This document shows, one piece after another, positions 40,159 through 50,500 of a stretch of DNA of 64,000 bases; positions within the stretch are counted from its first letter, which is position 1; each line of letters opens with the position of its first letter. The stretch lies in the NCBI GenBank assembly GCA_016744855.1, contig JADGDO010000008.1:62001-126000 (forward strand), read 5' to 3'. This DNA comes from Candidatus Fermentibacteraceae bacterium (lineage in GTDB: Bacteria > Fermentibacterota > Fermentibacteria > Fermentibacterales > JCC-6). Position numbers and translations under genes: made by a program. The notes under the pieces were generated by a model. It searched no databases. It was not told the DNA's origin and was given only the letters and a program-made list of their open reading frames with translations.

Positions 40159-42180
40159 CTAGCGCAGAACAAGCATTTGTGTTGAGGCAGAGCCTGTTGC
40201 AGAGTTAACTACTAGACTGTAGCATCCGGAAGGAAGTGTGGAAGCATCAAAGCTGAGACTTCCCTCTCCCTCGCTGAGAATACCATCGTGTAGTGTTGCA
40301 GCCATTCTTCCCGAAAGATCGAAAACTGCAATTGTGGCTGTTCCAGCAACAGGCATTGTGAAATTAACAACACAAGTACCGTTTGCCGGATTGGGAATTG
40401 GGGCAGAGATAACTGGTGCTATAATGGAAGGACTACCCTCTGTTTCTTCTATACCAGTCTGTCCGGTGACAAACCTGAGAGCAGGGTCGCCAAGAAGATT
40501 GTTTTCCTGGAGTATCCAATTTTGCATTGAAATGGAAACATTGGCCTTGAACTCATCCTTGGAAATTGCGTGAGCTACACCTATTTCATACTGTTCATCT
40601 TCGAGAAGAACTTCTGCAAAGTATAATTCAAGCCATTCGCTCGGTCCGAAATTCGGAGGAGTCCCAATACCCCAGTGAGAATTGAACATAACTGCAATTC
40701 CACCTCCATCCGGCCAGATCATCAATCTTTCTGCGATACAGGCAACGTTCTGGAGGTGCCCCGGGTGACAGGCCATCGAATGAAAAACAGTAGGCATTCC
40801 AGAATTGCTCAAGTCATAGTAGTTTGCTGAAGTTACAATCCCGGTAGGAGGGAAATCGAACCAGTAAACACCGCCTTCGTTTCCATGCCCATTAAGGGTG
40901 CTGTATGAAACACCTTCGTTTAAGAGATCAATCTGATTGTAGGGATGAGAGGTATAGTCCTCATATAGCTTGTGTACAGTCCAGGACTCGGGTAATCTGC
41001 TGTCGATTGAATCGCAAACAAATGAACCCCAATACCCCGGAGGATCATCAACCCAGAGACCCGCACCTGCCAGTAAGGCAGTCGTCTGCCAATCACCTTC
41101 CGGAGAAGAAGTCTCATAAGCAATAGTTTTTTCTACCATGTTTTCAAGTCTATTGGGAACATCGGTACTGAATCTTCCTACGTAGATATCACTGTACCAG
41201 TCGATCCCGTCTGTTAACTCCCCGTACAGGTTGTCTCCATCCAGATCCCATGAACCATCAAGGTCACTGAAATACAGGTCGGATACAGAATCCATTACGT
41301 TTTCGCCAATACAAAGACTGGAGATCCGGGTAGTTTCTCCATAGTCTCCAACGATAAGTGCATATATAAGTCCCTGGTTCTCGTATGCATCTTTCAGAAA
41401 ATTCCTTATCTGCTCTTGAGAATCGAAACCGTCATAGTTTTCATAGATCCACTGGGTAGACCTGAAAGCAGATCCATGAGTTGCTTCCCTGTGATCAACA
41501 AGAGGCTGAAGAGTTGGAAGAAGAGCTATGTCAGCAATAACCACCCAAGGTGCTCCATCTGTACTGCTTGTTGTTAGTGGAGAACAGCTAAGCAGCATCT
41601 CAGGATTTGAAACAACAGACTCCAGAGCAGAAACCGCTTTTTCTGTCTGCGTGATGGAAAGGGAAAGCATTGGAGCATCACTGTTGGATACAAGAACTGG
41701 AGAAAGAGTTGCACTTGTTACAAGAGATAGAGTCCCAGTAAGTGGATTCAGCTTAAACGGTACAAATGAGAAAGAAGCTATCCTGAAACCAGTTTTGTTT
41801 CCATTGGAGATTTCACAGATCCATGAACCGGGAAAAACATCAGTCAAGTAAGTTGTGGAATGAGGTCTGATCGCTGGAACTGGGTAGGATAATGGGATGG
41901 AAAGCACTGGAATAATGTTGAACCGATTCGGAAAATCAAATGTCGAATGAACCTCAACCTCAACATTATCAAGACTTGTTCCCTGGGGAATCACCATAGA
42001 ATAGTTAACGCCCGGAAGACTGGGCTCTCCATCTGAAAAAGGAGATGAACCTCCCGGTATGGAGATAGCATCCTCACCGCAGTAAGAGCTGAATTCTACC
42101 TGAGCAGGGTTTATCTGAAAAAAAACAGCATCTGGTTGAGTCGGTGCGAAAAGCAAGAATGCCTGCAGTAACAAAATCAT
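40159..42180 (-). CDS. Secreted gingipain-like C25 cysteine peptidase with sorting domain
   Basis: This is a 673-residue exported protease. A signal peptide (MILLLQAFLLFAPTQPDA) and a propeptide region of about 190 residues precede the C25 catalytic domain, which opens with PWVVIADIALLPTLQPLVDH. The catalytic His lies in YSTLNGHGNEGGVYWF (about residue 432) and the catalytic Cys in VFHSMACHPGHLQ (about 470). The last 80 residues are a type IX-like sorting domain (IAVFDLSGRMAATL, LPSGCYSLVVNS) ending QMLVLR. Acidic FSDLDGSWDLDGDN resembles a Ca2+-binding loop. A paralog lies immediately upstream in the same orientation. Confidence 0.92.
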   Translation of the reverse strand: MILLLQAFLLFAPTQPDAVFFQINPAQVEFSSYCGEDAISIPGGSSPFSDGEPSLPGVNYSMVIPQGTSLDNVEVEVHSTFDFPNRFNIIPVLSIPLSYPVPAIRPHSTTYLTDVFPGSWICEISNGNKTGFRIASFSFVPFKLNPLTGTLSLVTSATLSPVLVSNSDAPMLSLSITQTEKAVSALESVVSNPEMLLSCSPLTTSSTDGAPWVVIADIALLPTLQPLVDHREATHGSAFRSTQWIYENYDGFDSQEQIRNFLKDAYENQGLIYALIVGDYGETTRISSLCIGENVMDSVSDLYFSDLDGSWDLDGDNLYGELTDGIDWYSDIYVGRFSTDVPNRLENMVEKTIAYETSSPEGDWQTTALLAGAGLWVDDPPGYWGSFVCDSIDSRLPESWTVHKLYEDYTSHPYNQIDLLNEGVSYSTLNGHGNEGGVYWFDFPPTGIVTSANYYDLSNSGMPTVFHSMACHPGHLQNVACIAERLMIWPDGGGIAVMFNSHWGIGTPPNFGPSEWLELYFAEVLLEDEQYEIGVAHAISKDEFKANVSISMQNWILQENNLLGDPALRFVTGQTGIEETEGSPSIIAPVISAPIPNPANGTCVVNFTMPVAGTATIAVFDLSGRMAATLHDGILSEGEGSLSFDASTLPSGCYSLVVNSATGSASTQMLVLR

Positions 42181-42240
42181 ATTCTTCCCTATCCCCTGTT
42201 GTGTGAAACTATTCTATGAAATAAGAATCCATTGAAAAAG

Positions 42241-42262
42241 CCACCCGGTTTCCCGGGTGGCT
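42241..42262 (-). terminator. Terminator of C25 peptidase gene (second copy)
   Basis: The same hairpin (CCACCCGGTTTCCCGGGTGG) occurs as at 40115, followed on the minus strand by CTTTTTC. It was evidently duplicated together with the peptidase gene. Confidence 0.8.
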
Positions 42263-42283
42263 AATATGTCAATCAGTCTTTAT

Positions 42284-44314
42284 CTAGCGCAGCACAAGCA
42301 TCTGTGTTGAAGCAGAGCCTGTCGCTGAGTTAATCACGAGACTGTAGCATCCGGAAGGAAGAGTAGAAGCATCAAAGCTGAGACTTCCCTGACCCTCAGT
42401 GAGGACACCCTGGTGTACAGTTGCTGCGATTCTTCCTGAAAGATCGAAAACTGCAATTGTAGCTGTTCCAGTAGCCGGCATCGTGAAATTAACAGCACAA
42501 GTACCGTGTACAGGATTAGGGCTTGGTGCGGAAATAGCAGGTGTAACAACGGATGGGTTACCTTCTGCTTCTTCTATACCGGTCTGTCCAGTGATAAACT
42601 GAAGAGCAGGATCTCCAAGAAGATTGTTCTCCTGAAGAACCCATGTCTGCATTGATATACTGTAGTTAGCCTTGAATTCATCCTTGGAAATAGCATGAGC
42701 AACACCAATTTCATACTGCTCATCCACAAAGAGGACCTCAGCAAAGATGAGCTCAAGCCACTCACTGGCACCCATGTTAGGAGGGGCACCCCAACCGTTC
42801 TGAGAGTTAAACATAACAGCTACTCCACCACCCTGAGCACGGAACATCAGTCTCTCAGCTATTGAAGCAATGTTCTTGATGCTACCGGCGAGACATGCAA
42901 TAGAGTGGAAAACCGGAGGCATATCATTATTAGTCAAACCGGTGTAGTTACCTGCGGAAATCATATCAGTAGGATTATTGTAGTACCAGTAGATTCCACT
43001 CTCGAAACCATGTCCGGTAGGACTGGTGTAGGAAACACCTTCGTTATAAAGATCAATGATGTTAGTCGGGTGGGCACTGGTGGTTTCATAAAGCTTATGA
43101 ACAGTCCAGGAATCTGGAATTCTAAGATCGATAGAATCACAAACGAAGGAACCCCAATAACCTGATTCAGGCCAGAGACCTGCGCCGGCAAGAAGTGCTG
43201 TCGTCTGCCAGTCTCCGGAAGGAGCGGTAGTCTCGTAAGCAACAGTTCTGTTTACCATTACTTCAATGCGAGAAGGAACGTCAGAGCTATATCTTCCAAC
43301 ATATACATCTGAATAGTAATCAATTCCGTCACCAAGTTCTCCGAATTTGTTGTCGTTATCGGCATCCCAGGAACCGTCAAGATCAGCATAGTAGAGATCC
43401 GCTACTGAATTCATAACGTTTGTGCCTATCTGCAAGCCGGAGATTCTTGTTGTTTCTCCTGTGCCATAGGAAGCACCATCACCAACGATAAGGGCGTATA
43501 TAAGCCCCTGGTTTTCGTAGGCATCCTTGATGTAGTTTCTTATCTTTTCCTGGGTATCTCTACCTGTGTAATTTTCGTAAATCCACTGGGTAGAAACAAA
43601 AGCTGACCCGTGAGTTGTTGCTCTGTGGTCGATAAGAGGCTGAAGTGTTGTCTGCATGGCGTCATCTGCAATAACTACCCATGGAGAACCATCTACACCA
43701 CTGCTGATCTCTGGAGAGTATGCGTCGATCATCTCGGTATTGAAAACGATTGACTCGACAGCTGATGAAGCAGTTCTAACCTGCAGTTCAGTAAGGGGCA
43801 ACTGAGGTGCATCTGTAGAAGGAGCTGTTACAGTAGTAAGGTTTGCGCTAGTAACTAGCGAAAGAACACGTGTTGCAGGGTTCCATGTGAAAGGAACATA
43901 AGTGAAAGAAGCTATCCTGAAACCGGTCTTGTTGCCTGTATTTATGGCTTGAATTGCCGTAGTAGGGAATACTCCTCTTGTATAACTGTCGGAATGAGGA
44001 ATAACAACAGGAACTTGCTGATTCAAAGGAACAGAAAGTACAGGAGCAATATCATAAAAACCGGGAAGGTCTACTTTTGACAGTACCTCTACCTCAACAT
44101 CTTCAAGATATGTGCCCTGAGGTATAACCATGGAATACCCGATTCCGGGAAGACCAGGCTCACCGTCAACAAATGGAGAGGTGCCACTGGGAATGTATAA
44201 AACATCCTCCCCGCGGAACTCTGTGAGTTCAACCACAGCTGGGTCAATCGAGAAAGAGATATCTGATGCCTGAACAGACATCAGAATCATCGCAACTTGC
44301 AGGAATAGAGTCAT
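42284..44314 (-). CDS. Secreted gingipain-like C25 cysteine peptidase, paralog
   Basis: This 676-residue paralog of the downstream protease shares the order of signal peptide, propeptide, C25 domain and sorting domain, and the C-terminal 80 residues are nearly identical. The catalytic His is in SPTGHGFESGIYWYY (about 434) and the Cys in VFHSIACLAGSIKN (about 472). It has the same YYADLDGSWDADNDN acidic loop. Differences around the active site suggest different peptide preferences. The 103-base gap between the two genes includes a terminator, so the genes are probably transcribed separately. Confidence 0.92.
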   Translation of the reverse strand: MTLFLQVAMILMSVQASDISFSIDPAVVELTEFRGEDVLYIPSGTSPFVDGEPGLPGIGYSMVIPQGTYLEDVEVEVLSKVDLPGFYDIAPVLSVPLNQQVPVVIPHSDSYTRGVFPTTAIQAINTGNKTGFRIASFTYVPFTWNPATRVLSLVTSANLTTVTAPSTDAPQLPLTELQVRTASSAVESIVFNTEMIDAYSPEISSGVDGSPWVVIADDAMQTTLQPLIDHRATTHGSAFVSTQWIYENYTGRDTQEKIRNYIKDAYENQGLIYALIVGDGASYGTGETTRISGLQIGTNVMNSVADLYYADLDGSWDADNDNKFGELGDGIDYYSDVYVGRYSSDVPSRIEVMVNRTVAYETTAPSGDWQTTALLAGAGLWPESGYWGSFVCDSIDLRIPDSWTVHKLYETTSAHPTNIIDLYNEGVSYTSPTGHGFESGIYWYYNNPTDMISAGNYTGLTNNDMPPVFHSIACLAGSIKNIASIAERLMFRAQGGGVAVMFNSQNGWGAPPNMGASEWLELIFAEVLFVDEQYEIGVAHAISKDEFKANYSISMQTWVLQENNLLGDPALQFITGQTGIEEAEGNPSVVTPAISAPSPNPVHGTCAVNFTMPATGTATIAVFDLSGRIAATVHQGVLTEGQGSLSFDASTLPSGCYSLVINSATGSASTQMLVLR

Positions 44315-44478
44315 AAATAACCTTTCATAATTTAGAATTTGTCAATTGGGAAAAAAGAACCAAAGAACAGACTGCAAATCTACTTACTATGAAGACAACA
44401 AAAAAGTGGGGAAAAAGTTTCAAGAAATAGTGTGCATATCAGAATGTTCAATAAATTGACAAAAAAAAGCAGCAAGCG

Positions 44479-44506
44479 TTGACGAATTCAGTTTCCATAA
44501 TATGTT
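44479..44506 (+). promoter_or_regulatory. Promoter of the tetR-tolC-mfp-rnd operon
   Basis: -35 TTGACG (44479-44484) and -10 TATGTT (44501-44506) are separated by 16 bp. The -10 overlaps the operator palindrome starting at 44505. Confidence 0.6.
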
Positions 44507-44524
44507 TACTTACCCGTAAGTAAA
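44505..44524. promoter_or_regulatory. TetR-type operator palindrome
   Basis: TTTACTTAC-CC-GTAAGTAAA has perfect 9-bp arms, placed directly after the -10 element and 12 bases before the regulator's start codon. Binding of the TetR-family protein here would shut off its own operon. Confidence 0.75.
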
Positions 44525-44536
44525 AAAGGAGAACGA

Positions 44537-45133
44537 GTGCCCAGAAAAAAAATAAAAAAGGAGCAGTTACTAAGTGCCGGCATCGCTCTGCTTGCAAAAA
44601 AATCTCCTTCTGAAATATCAATGGATGATATCGCAGCAGAAGCCGGTGTAACAAAACCAATGGTCTATTACTACTTCGGTAGCAAGACAGGTTTCTACGA
44701 ACATCTCGTTGAACATGTCACTTCTTCTCTCCGAGAAATGCTGACAGGTTGTCTGGACTCTGGCTCTACTTTCAGAGAAGTTCTTAAAAGCTTGATTGTT
44801 CAACGAATCAACCAGGAGAGTTTCCATCCTGAACTGTCAAACACAGTGAGAATATTAGCAACCACAAAGGAGATAGGTGGAGCTGAATGTCGAGCAAAAA
44901 TTCTAGCCCTTTTCTCAGGACTGGATCCGCTCTTTGCTGACGCAAAAAAATCAGGAGAGATAAGGAAAGACGCAGATCTTCGTCTGGTAATGGCTTTGCT
45001 AAATTCATTACTGGAAGGCGCATTAAGAATTCACGGAAAAGATTTTTTTAAAACTGTCACCTCAGTCGATTTTTCGGAAGTACTGATACGACTGCTGTTC
45101 GACGGCATAGGAACTGGAAAGAGGTCCGAATAA
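44537..45133 (+). CDS. TetR-family repressor of the efflux operon
   Basis: This 198-residue regulator starts at GTG 44537 (AGGAGAACGA upstream). The N-terminal helix-turn-helix is EISMDDIAAEAGVTKPMVYYYFGSKTGFYEHLVEHV, a standard TetR DNA-binding domain. The C-terminal 140 residues form the ligand-binding helical domain. It is the first gene of an operon; its stop overlaps the tolC start (TAATG). The palindrome at 44505-44524 is the probable operator, giving negative autoregulation that is released by an efflux substrate. Confidence 0.93.
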   Translation: MPRKKIKKEQLLSAGIALLAKKSPSEISMDDIAAEAGVTKPMVYYYFGSKTGFYEHLVEHVTSSLREMLTGCLDSGSTFREVLKSLIVQRINQESFHPELSNTVRILATTKEIGGAECRAKILALFSGLDPLFADAKKSGEIRKDADLRLVMALLNSLLEGALRIHGKDFFKTVTSVDFSEVLIRLLFDGIGTGKRSE

Positions 45134-46449
45134 TGAACAAAATACTAACTCTGCTTATTCCTCTGTTGTTATTAACAGCACAGCTTTCAGCATTTACCCT
45201 TACTGAAGCAGTTAACACCGCTATGCAACAACGGGGTGACGTGGCCTCTGCCAGAAGCGCAGTTGAGAACAGCAGATGGAGCAGGAATTCAGCACATACC
45301 TGGTTTCTACCCCAGGTTGATTTCTCACTCTCCTATCAGAAAAGCCATGATGTTCAGGAAATGACTATTCCCGGTCTGGGCTCTATTCCTATGGGAACTG
45401 AATGGTCTTCTATGTACGGAGTTACTGCAACCCTTCCAATAGTTTTGCAGGCACCTATCGGGGCATCAATGTCTTCCAACGCACTGGAGCTTTCTGAAAT
45501 CACTTTGACCGGTGCTGAACAGGATGCCGTAGTTAATGTTATCACTTCCTTCTATGGTGTACTAATGGCTGAGATGATGTCAGATGTTACAACCGAAGCA
45601 ATGAATATTGCCAGAGAGGGCTTCACTCTTGCACAGCAAAGATTCGATGCCGGTACGATTAGCAGGTTTGAACTTCTGCAGAGTCAGGTAGCTTACGAAA
45701 ACCGCAGACCGGACTCAATAGCAGCAGTCGCAGGTGTTGAGAATTCTCGCGCTGCTTTTGCTGTAAGTCTTGGTTTTGATGAAACACATGCCGCTGCTGT
45801 TGAGGGAGAACTCACTGATCCATTCCCGGTAGCTCTTCCTGAATCCTTTGAAGAAGCAGAGCAAATAATGCAGCGAAACAGCACAACTCTGGCTACAGCT
45901 GAAGAAGTGCGTCAGCTAGCAGATGGTCAGGTTAATCTTTCGGCAGCTGCTTTTGCCCCTCAGCTGGTATTTCAGACCAGCTACGGTTTTCAGGCCGGAG
46001 TTGATGACATCTGGAAGATAGATAGTGAAGATTACTCCCGTAGCTGGACAACTTCAGCTGCTTTGCAGATTCCAATCTTCCACGGCATTAACGACTACAG
46101 CAGTTACAAATCTGCCAGGGCAGATAGACTTGCTTCCTTTGCAAGTGCACGGGATATGGAAAATTATGCATCACTTCAGTTAACTGTTGCCTGGAATTCT
46201 TTACATCAGGCAAGAGAAACAGTGTCGGCAGCGGGGTCGACGGTACAACAGGCGATTGAGGGCTCACAAATAGCTACAGTTTCCTATGAAGCTGGAATAA
46301 TAACCAGACTGGACATGGACGGTGCTTTCCTGGCACTGACTCAAGCAAGGACCAACTACGCTTCTGCTCTATATTCTTTAAAAACAGCGGAAGCCGACTT
46401 AGCCAGGGCACTCGGAATACTAACCCTGGACACAAGGGAGACTAAGTAA
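45133..46449 (+). CDS. TolC-family outer-membrane efflux channel
   Basis: This 438-residue outer-membrane factor has a signal peptide (MNKILTLLIPLLLLTAQLSA) and two repeats of the long helical-coil/beta pattern. Repeat 1 has FTLTEAVNTAMQQRGDVASARSAVENSRW and a QRFDAGTISRFELLQSQ segment; repeat 2 has QVNLSAAAFAPQLVFQTSYGF and VSYEAGIITRLDMDGAFLAL. Trimers form a channel across the outer membrane and periplasm that docks to the RND pump encoded downstream. The start and stop both overlap neighbouring genes, so the operon is translationally coupled. Confidence 0.92.
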   Translation: MNKILTLLIPLLLLTAQLSAFTLTEAVNTAMQQRGDVASARSAVENSRWSRNSAHTWFLPQVDFSLSYQKSHDVQEMTIPGLGSIPMGTEWSSMYGVTATLPIVLQAPIGASMSSNALELSEITLTGAEQDAVVNVITSFYGVLMAEMMSDVTTEAMNIAREGFTLAQQRFDAGTISRFELLQSQVAYENRRPDSIAAVAGVENSRAAFAVSLGFDETHAAAVEGELTDPFPVALPESFEEAEQIMQRNSTTLATAEEVRQLADGQVNLSAAAFAPQLVFQTSYGFQAGVDDIWKIDSEDYSRSWTTSAALQIPIFHGINDYSSYKSARADRLASFASARDMENYASLQLTVAWNSLHQARETVSAAGSTVQQAIEGSQIATVSYEAGIITRLDMDGAFLALTQARTNYASALYSLKTAEADLARALGILTLDTRETK

Positions 46450-47513
46450 TGAAAAAAAATATTGCTGCATTAACAACACTACTTGTCCTTCTGACGGTTG
46501 CCTGTGGACCGGGCGGAACAGAGGATGACGAACGTATTGTAAGAGTAAGAACTCAGACAATGGAGCTCTCTGCCATCTCGTCTGAGGTATATGCGAATAC
46601 CAGGCTTGAGGGTGCTCAGGAAGCGCTTATTTTTGCTTCCATTCCAGGCACTGTCCAGGAAGTACTGGTTACGGAAGGTGATGAAATTGAAGCCGGCGCA
46701 AGGCTTGTAAAAATGGATACGGACCAGCAGGTAAATGCCGGTACTTCAGCTGCCCTAGCTTCCGTCAGTGCTGCCCGGGCAAATGCGGAAAACGCAAGAT
46801 CGAACTATGCCAGAATGGAATCTCTATTTGAAGCAGGAGCTTTAAGCGAGCAGGAGCTTGATGGTATTGGAGTTGCTCTTGAAGCTGCCGAGGCTCAGCT
46901 TAACCAGGCATACGCCGGTTACACACAGGCAAGATCAACAAGGGATAATGCCTGGATTGTTGCTCCGTTCTCAGGCAAGGTTGGACGCGTGTGGGCAAGA
47001 GAAGGCAATATGAGTAGCTCAACTCCACTAGTTTCCATTTCAGGACATGACGGAGTTGTAGCAAAGGTGCTTCTTCCTGAATCTGAAATCTTTAACCTTC
47101 ATGAAGGCCAGGCTGCCTATGTAACCGTTCCTGCTATTGATCAACTCTCGATCCCGGGAATTGTTACTGCAGTTGCTCCAACTGTCGATCCGGTAAGCGG
47201 GCAGGTGTCTGCAGAAGTTCGTTTCGATGATCCTGATGGCAGGCTCAGACCGGGACTCTCTGGTCGGGTCTCAATAGTTACCGAGTCAATAACAGATGCT
47301 ATCGTTCTACCGATCAGTGTTCTCAGACGCACAAGAAATGGGTATCAGATCGCTGTGGTTGTCAATGGTAAAGCTGACCTGAGAGAAATAACAACAGGAT
47401 TGATAAGCCAGGGGAATGTACAGATAACTTCAGGAGTTGAACCTGGAGACGTTGTAATAGTTCTTGGGCAGAACAGTGTTGTTCAGGACGGTTCTGTGGA
47501 AGTGGTGAACTGA
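46449..47513 (+). CDS. RND efflux periplasmic adaptor (membrane fusion protein)
   Basis: This 354-residue periplasmic adaptor appears to be a lipoprotein (MKKNIAALTTLLVLLTVAC, Cys19). Order: a beta-barrel/lipoyl half (IPGTVQEVLVTEGDEIEAGARLVKMD), a helical hairpin (about 95-165; ANAENARSNYARMESLFEAGALSEQELDG), the second lipoyl half (IVAPFSGKVGRVWAREGNMS), a beta-barrel domain, and a membrane-proximal domain (PISVLRRTRNGYQIAVVVNG). It links the TolC channel to the RND pump. Overlaps on both sides confirm the operon. Confidence 0.93.
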   Translation: MKKNIAALTTLLVLLTVACGPGGTEDDERIVRVRTQTMELSAISSEVYANTRLEGAQEALIFASIPGTVQEVLVTEGDEIEAGARLVKMDTDQQVNAGTSAALASVSAARANAENARSNYARMESLFEAGALSEQELDGIGVALEAAEAQLNQAYAGYTQARSTRDNAWIVAPFSGKVGRVWAREGNMSSSTPLVSISGHDGVVAKVLLPESEIFNLHEGQAAYVTVPAIDQLSIPGIVTAVAPTVDPVSGQVSAEVRFDDPDGRLRPGLSGRVSIVTESITDAIVLPISVLRRTRNGYQIAVVVNGKADLREITTGLISQGNVQITSGVEPGDVVIVLGQNSVVQDGSVEVVN

Positions 47514-50500
47514 TGAGTCTTTCCAGCGTATCGGTACGAAGAAGAATAACATTTATGATGGTTTTCATTTTCATCATAGGTGTCGGTTTCTTCGGTTTAT
47601 CAAAACTCGGTATTGATCTTTTTCCAAAACTCGAATTCCCAATGGTTATCGTAGCAAGTACGATGCAAGGGGCCGGCCCTGAGGAAATGGAAAACCTTGT
47701 TACCAAGTATTTAGAGGAAGCAGTTTCCAGAGTTGAAAATGTAAAGGAAGTAAGTTCCACTTCATCTAACGGATCAAGCGTAGTCATGGCTGAATTCCAG
47801 TGGGGGCACAGCCTTGAAGCAGCAGAAACAGATATAAGAAGACAGCTCGATTTGTACGGAAGTGCCTTGCCGGAGGATACCTCAGATCCCATGGTTCTGG
47901 CGTTAGACCCATCGATGCAGCCAATACTCTTTATCGGGCTTTCCAGCCCTGTACTCGATGACTTTGCGCTGAGAAAACTAATTGAAGATGAGATAGAGCC
48001 AAGACTAGCCCGACAGGAAGGTGTGGGTTCTGTCAGCGTTGCTGGTGGTCTGATCAGGGAAATCCAGATAATGGTAGATCCCGCAAAGCTTCAGGGAGCT
48101 GGACTAAGCATAAGTCAGGTTGTCGGGGCTCTCGCTCAGGTACGAAACGATAAACCTGCAGGAAACCTCGATTCAGGTGGAGAGAGAATAAACATCAGGA
48201 TCGAATCAAGTGTTACCTCTCTTGATGACCTCGAACAGCTGGTTGTTGGTAACGGACAAAGCGGACCAGTTCTATTGAGGGATGTAGCAGAAATCGTAGA
48301 TGGCGAAGCGGAAGTTTACGAGTTGATCAGAATGAATCAAACACCTTCTCTCTTCGTATATATTCAGAGAAGAAGTGATGCAAATACCGTAAACGTCTGC
48401 CAGATAGTGCAAGAAGAACTTGACAGAATAGGTGTAGAGTACGCGGGACAGGTAGTTCCCTATGTAATGTATGACCAGTCAACATTTATCACCCAGTCAA
48501 TCGGAAACCTCTCCACAACTGCAGTAACAGCAACCGTTCTTGCATTTTTGGTTCTCCTGTTCTTCCTCAGATCTACCCGTGGAGCAGCAATTGCGGGATC
48601 TGCAATTCCAATATCGATTGTAGTTACGTTTGCAGCAATGCATTTCTTCGACGTTGACCTTAACATGATCTCACTGGCAGGATTGGCCCTTGCTGTGGGT
48701 ATGCTGGTGGATAACTCGATTGTGGTGCTGGAGAATATTTACAGGCACAGAGCGATGGGACATTCGGCCATAGATTCAGCAATCAAGGGTTCACAGGAAG
48801 TTGGAATGGCTATTACAGCCTCTACACTTACTACTCTAGCTGTTTTTATTCCAATTCTTTTTGTCCCCGGTCTTGCCGGTCAAATGTTCAGAGAAATGGT
48901 TCTGACAATAGTCTTCAGCCTTGTTGTCTCTCTTTTTGTAGCCTTGAGTCTCGTTCCTCTGCTCAGCTCCTTTGCTGAGAAACTGATTCCTCAACACAAA
49001 AAGGGGTCACTTGGCCAGAAGATAAAAGACGGTTTTGAAAAGCTTGAGAAGAAATACAACAAACTTGTAACCAAAATGGTTGCCAGGAAAAAATCCACTC
49101 TGATAATCACAGGAGTTGTCTTTGTAGCTAGTCTGGCTCTCGTAACTCTTATCAAGACTGAATTCCTTCCAGCTAATGATGATGGAATGATTCAGCTAAA
49201 TCTCGAAGCAGCTATTGGTACGGATCTGGAAACCACAAGTGCAATGGCAATTGCTCTTGAAGACAGTATTTCTGCTCTTTTCGATGATGGAGATCTGATA
49301 ACCCTTTACTCTCAGGTTGGTACTTCCGGCGGGTTTGATGCGATCTTTGGTGGCGACAAGGGAAGCTACTCAGTGGAAATGATGCTAAGACTCGTCCCGG
49401 TTAATCAGAGAAGTATTGGTCAGCCTGAGTATGAGGAACGTCTGCGCGCCTACCTTGATGAAATCCCCGGGTTTGAATATGACATCTCCGGTGGAAACAT
49501 GATGGGTGGAAGTGCTATCGAAATAAAAATCTTCGGAGACAATCTTGAAATCTTATCCTCTGAAAGCGAGAGGATGAGAGATCTTATCTCGAACGTTGAA
49601 GGCGTCAGAGAAGCCAAGACATCAATGGAAAACATGATTCCTGAACTTACCTTCAAGCAGGATTACACAATGCTTGCTCTTCATGGAATGCATCCGGCAA
49701 ATGTTTCCTCTGAACTCAGCAATTCCTTCGGGAACTCCCCTGCAACAATCTTCAGAGAAAACGGTGACGAATTCAATGTTGTTGTTCAGTATCCCGAATT
49801 CATGAGAGATTCTCGGGAAGAATTGGATTTCCTCGCTGTTTATGGTTCTCCAGCTGCAAACTTCGGAAGGTTTGAAGAGAGGCTAATCTCCACTAGCATA
49901 CGTCGTACAAATCAACAGAGGTCTGTAACGATAACTTGTGACGTCTCCGGAAGAAGTCTGGATGACGTGGCGGCTGATGTAGAGAATGCTATCACGAATA
50001 ACAATGACTACAATCTCAGAGTTGAATTCGGTGGTGAGATGGAAGATCAGAAGGAAACTTTCCTCTATCTTGGTATAGCAATTCTCGTTGCTGCTCTACT
50101 GGTGTATATGGTAATGGCCAGCCAGTTCGAATCGCTTCTGGAACCCTTTATCATCATTTTCACTGTGCCGATGGCCATTATTGGAGTAACTATAGGTCTC
50201 TTCCTTACCGGCACTCCACTTTCTGTGATGTCTCTTATAGGTGTTCTAATGCTCGCCGGAATCGTTGTTAACAACGGTATTGTTATGGTTGACTATGCCA
50301 ATCAGATCCTCTGCAAAAGGAAAACTACGCTGGAAGAAGCAATTGTTGAGGCATCCACAACAAGGCTCCGGCCCATTCTGATGACTGCTATAACGACAAT
50401 GCTGGCCATGACCCCGCTTGCTCTGGGAATCGGTGAGGGTGCGGAAACATGGGCTCCTATGGCTGTTACAGTCATCTTCGGTCTTGCAGCAGCAACTGTT

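Noticed and set aside
47362-47892. Minus-strand open frame opposite the adaptor/pump junction
   Set aside because: It overlaps two certain genes and has no family resemblance.
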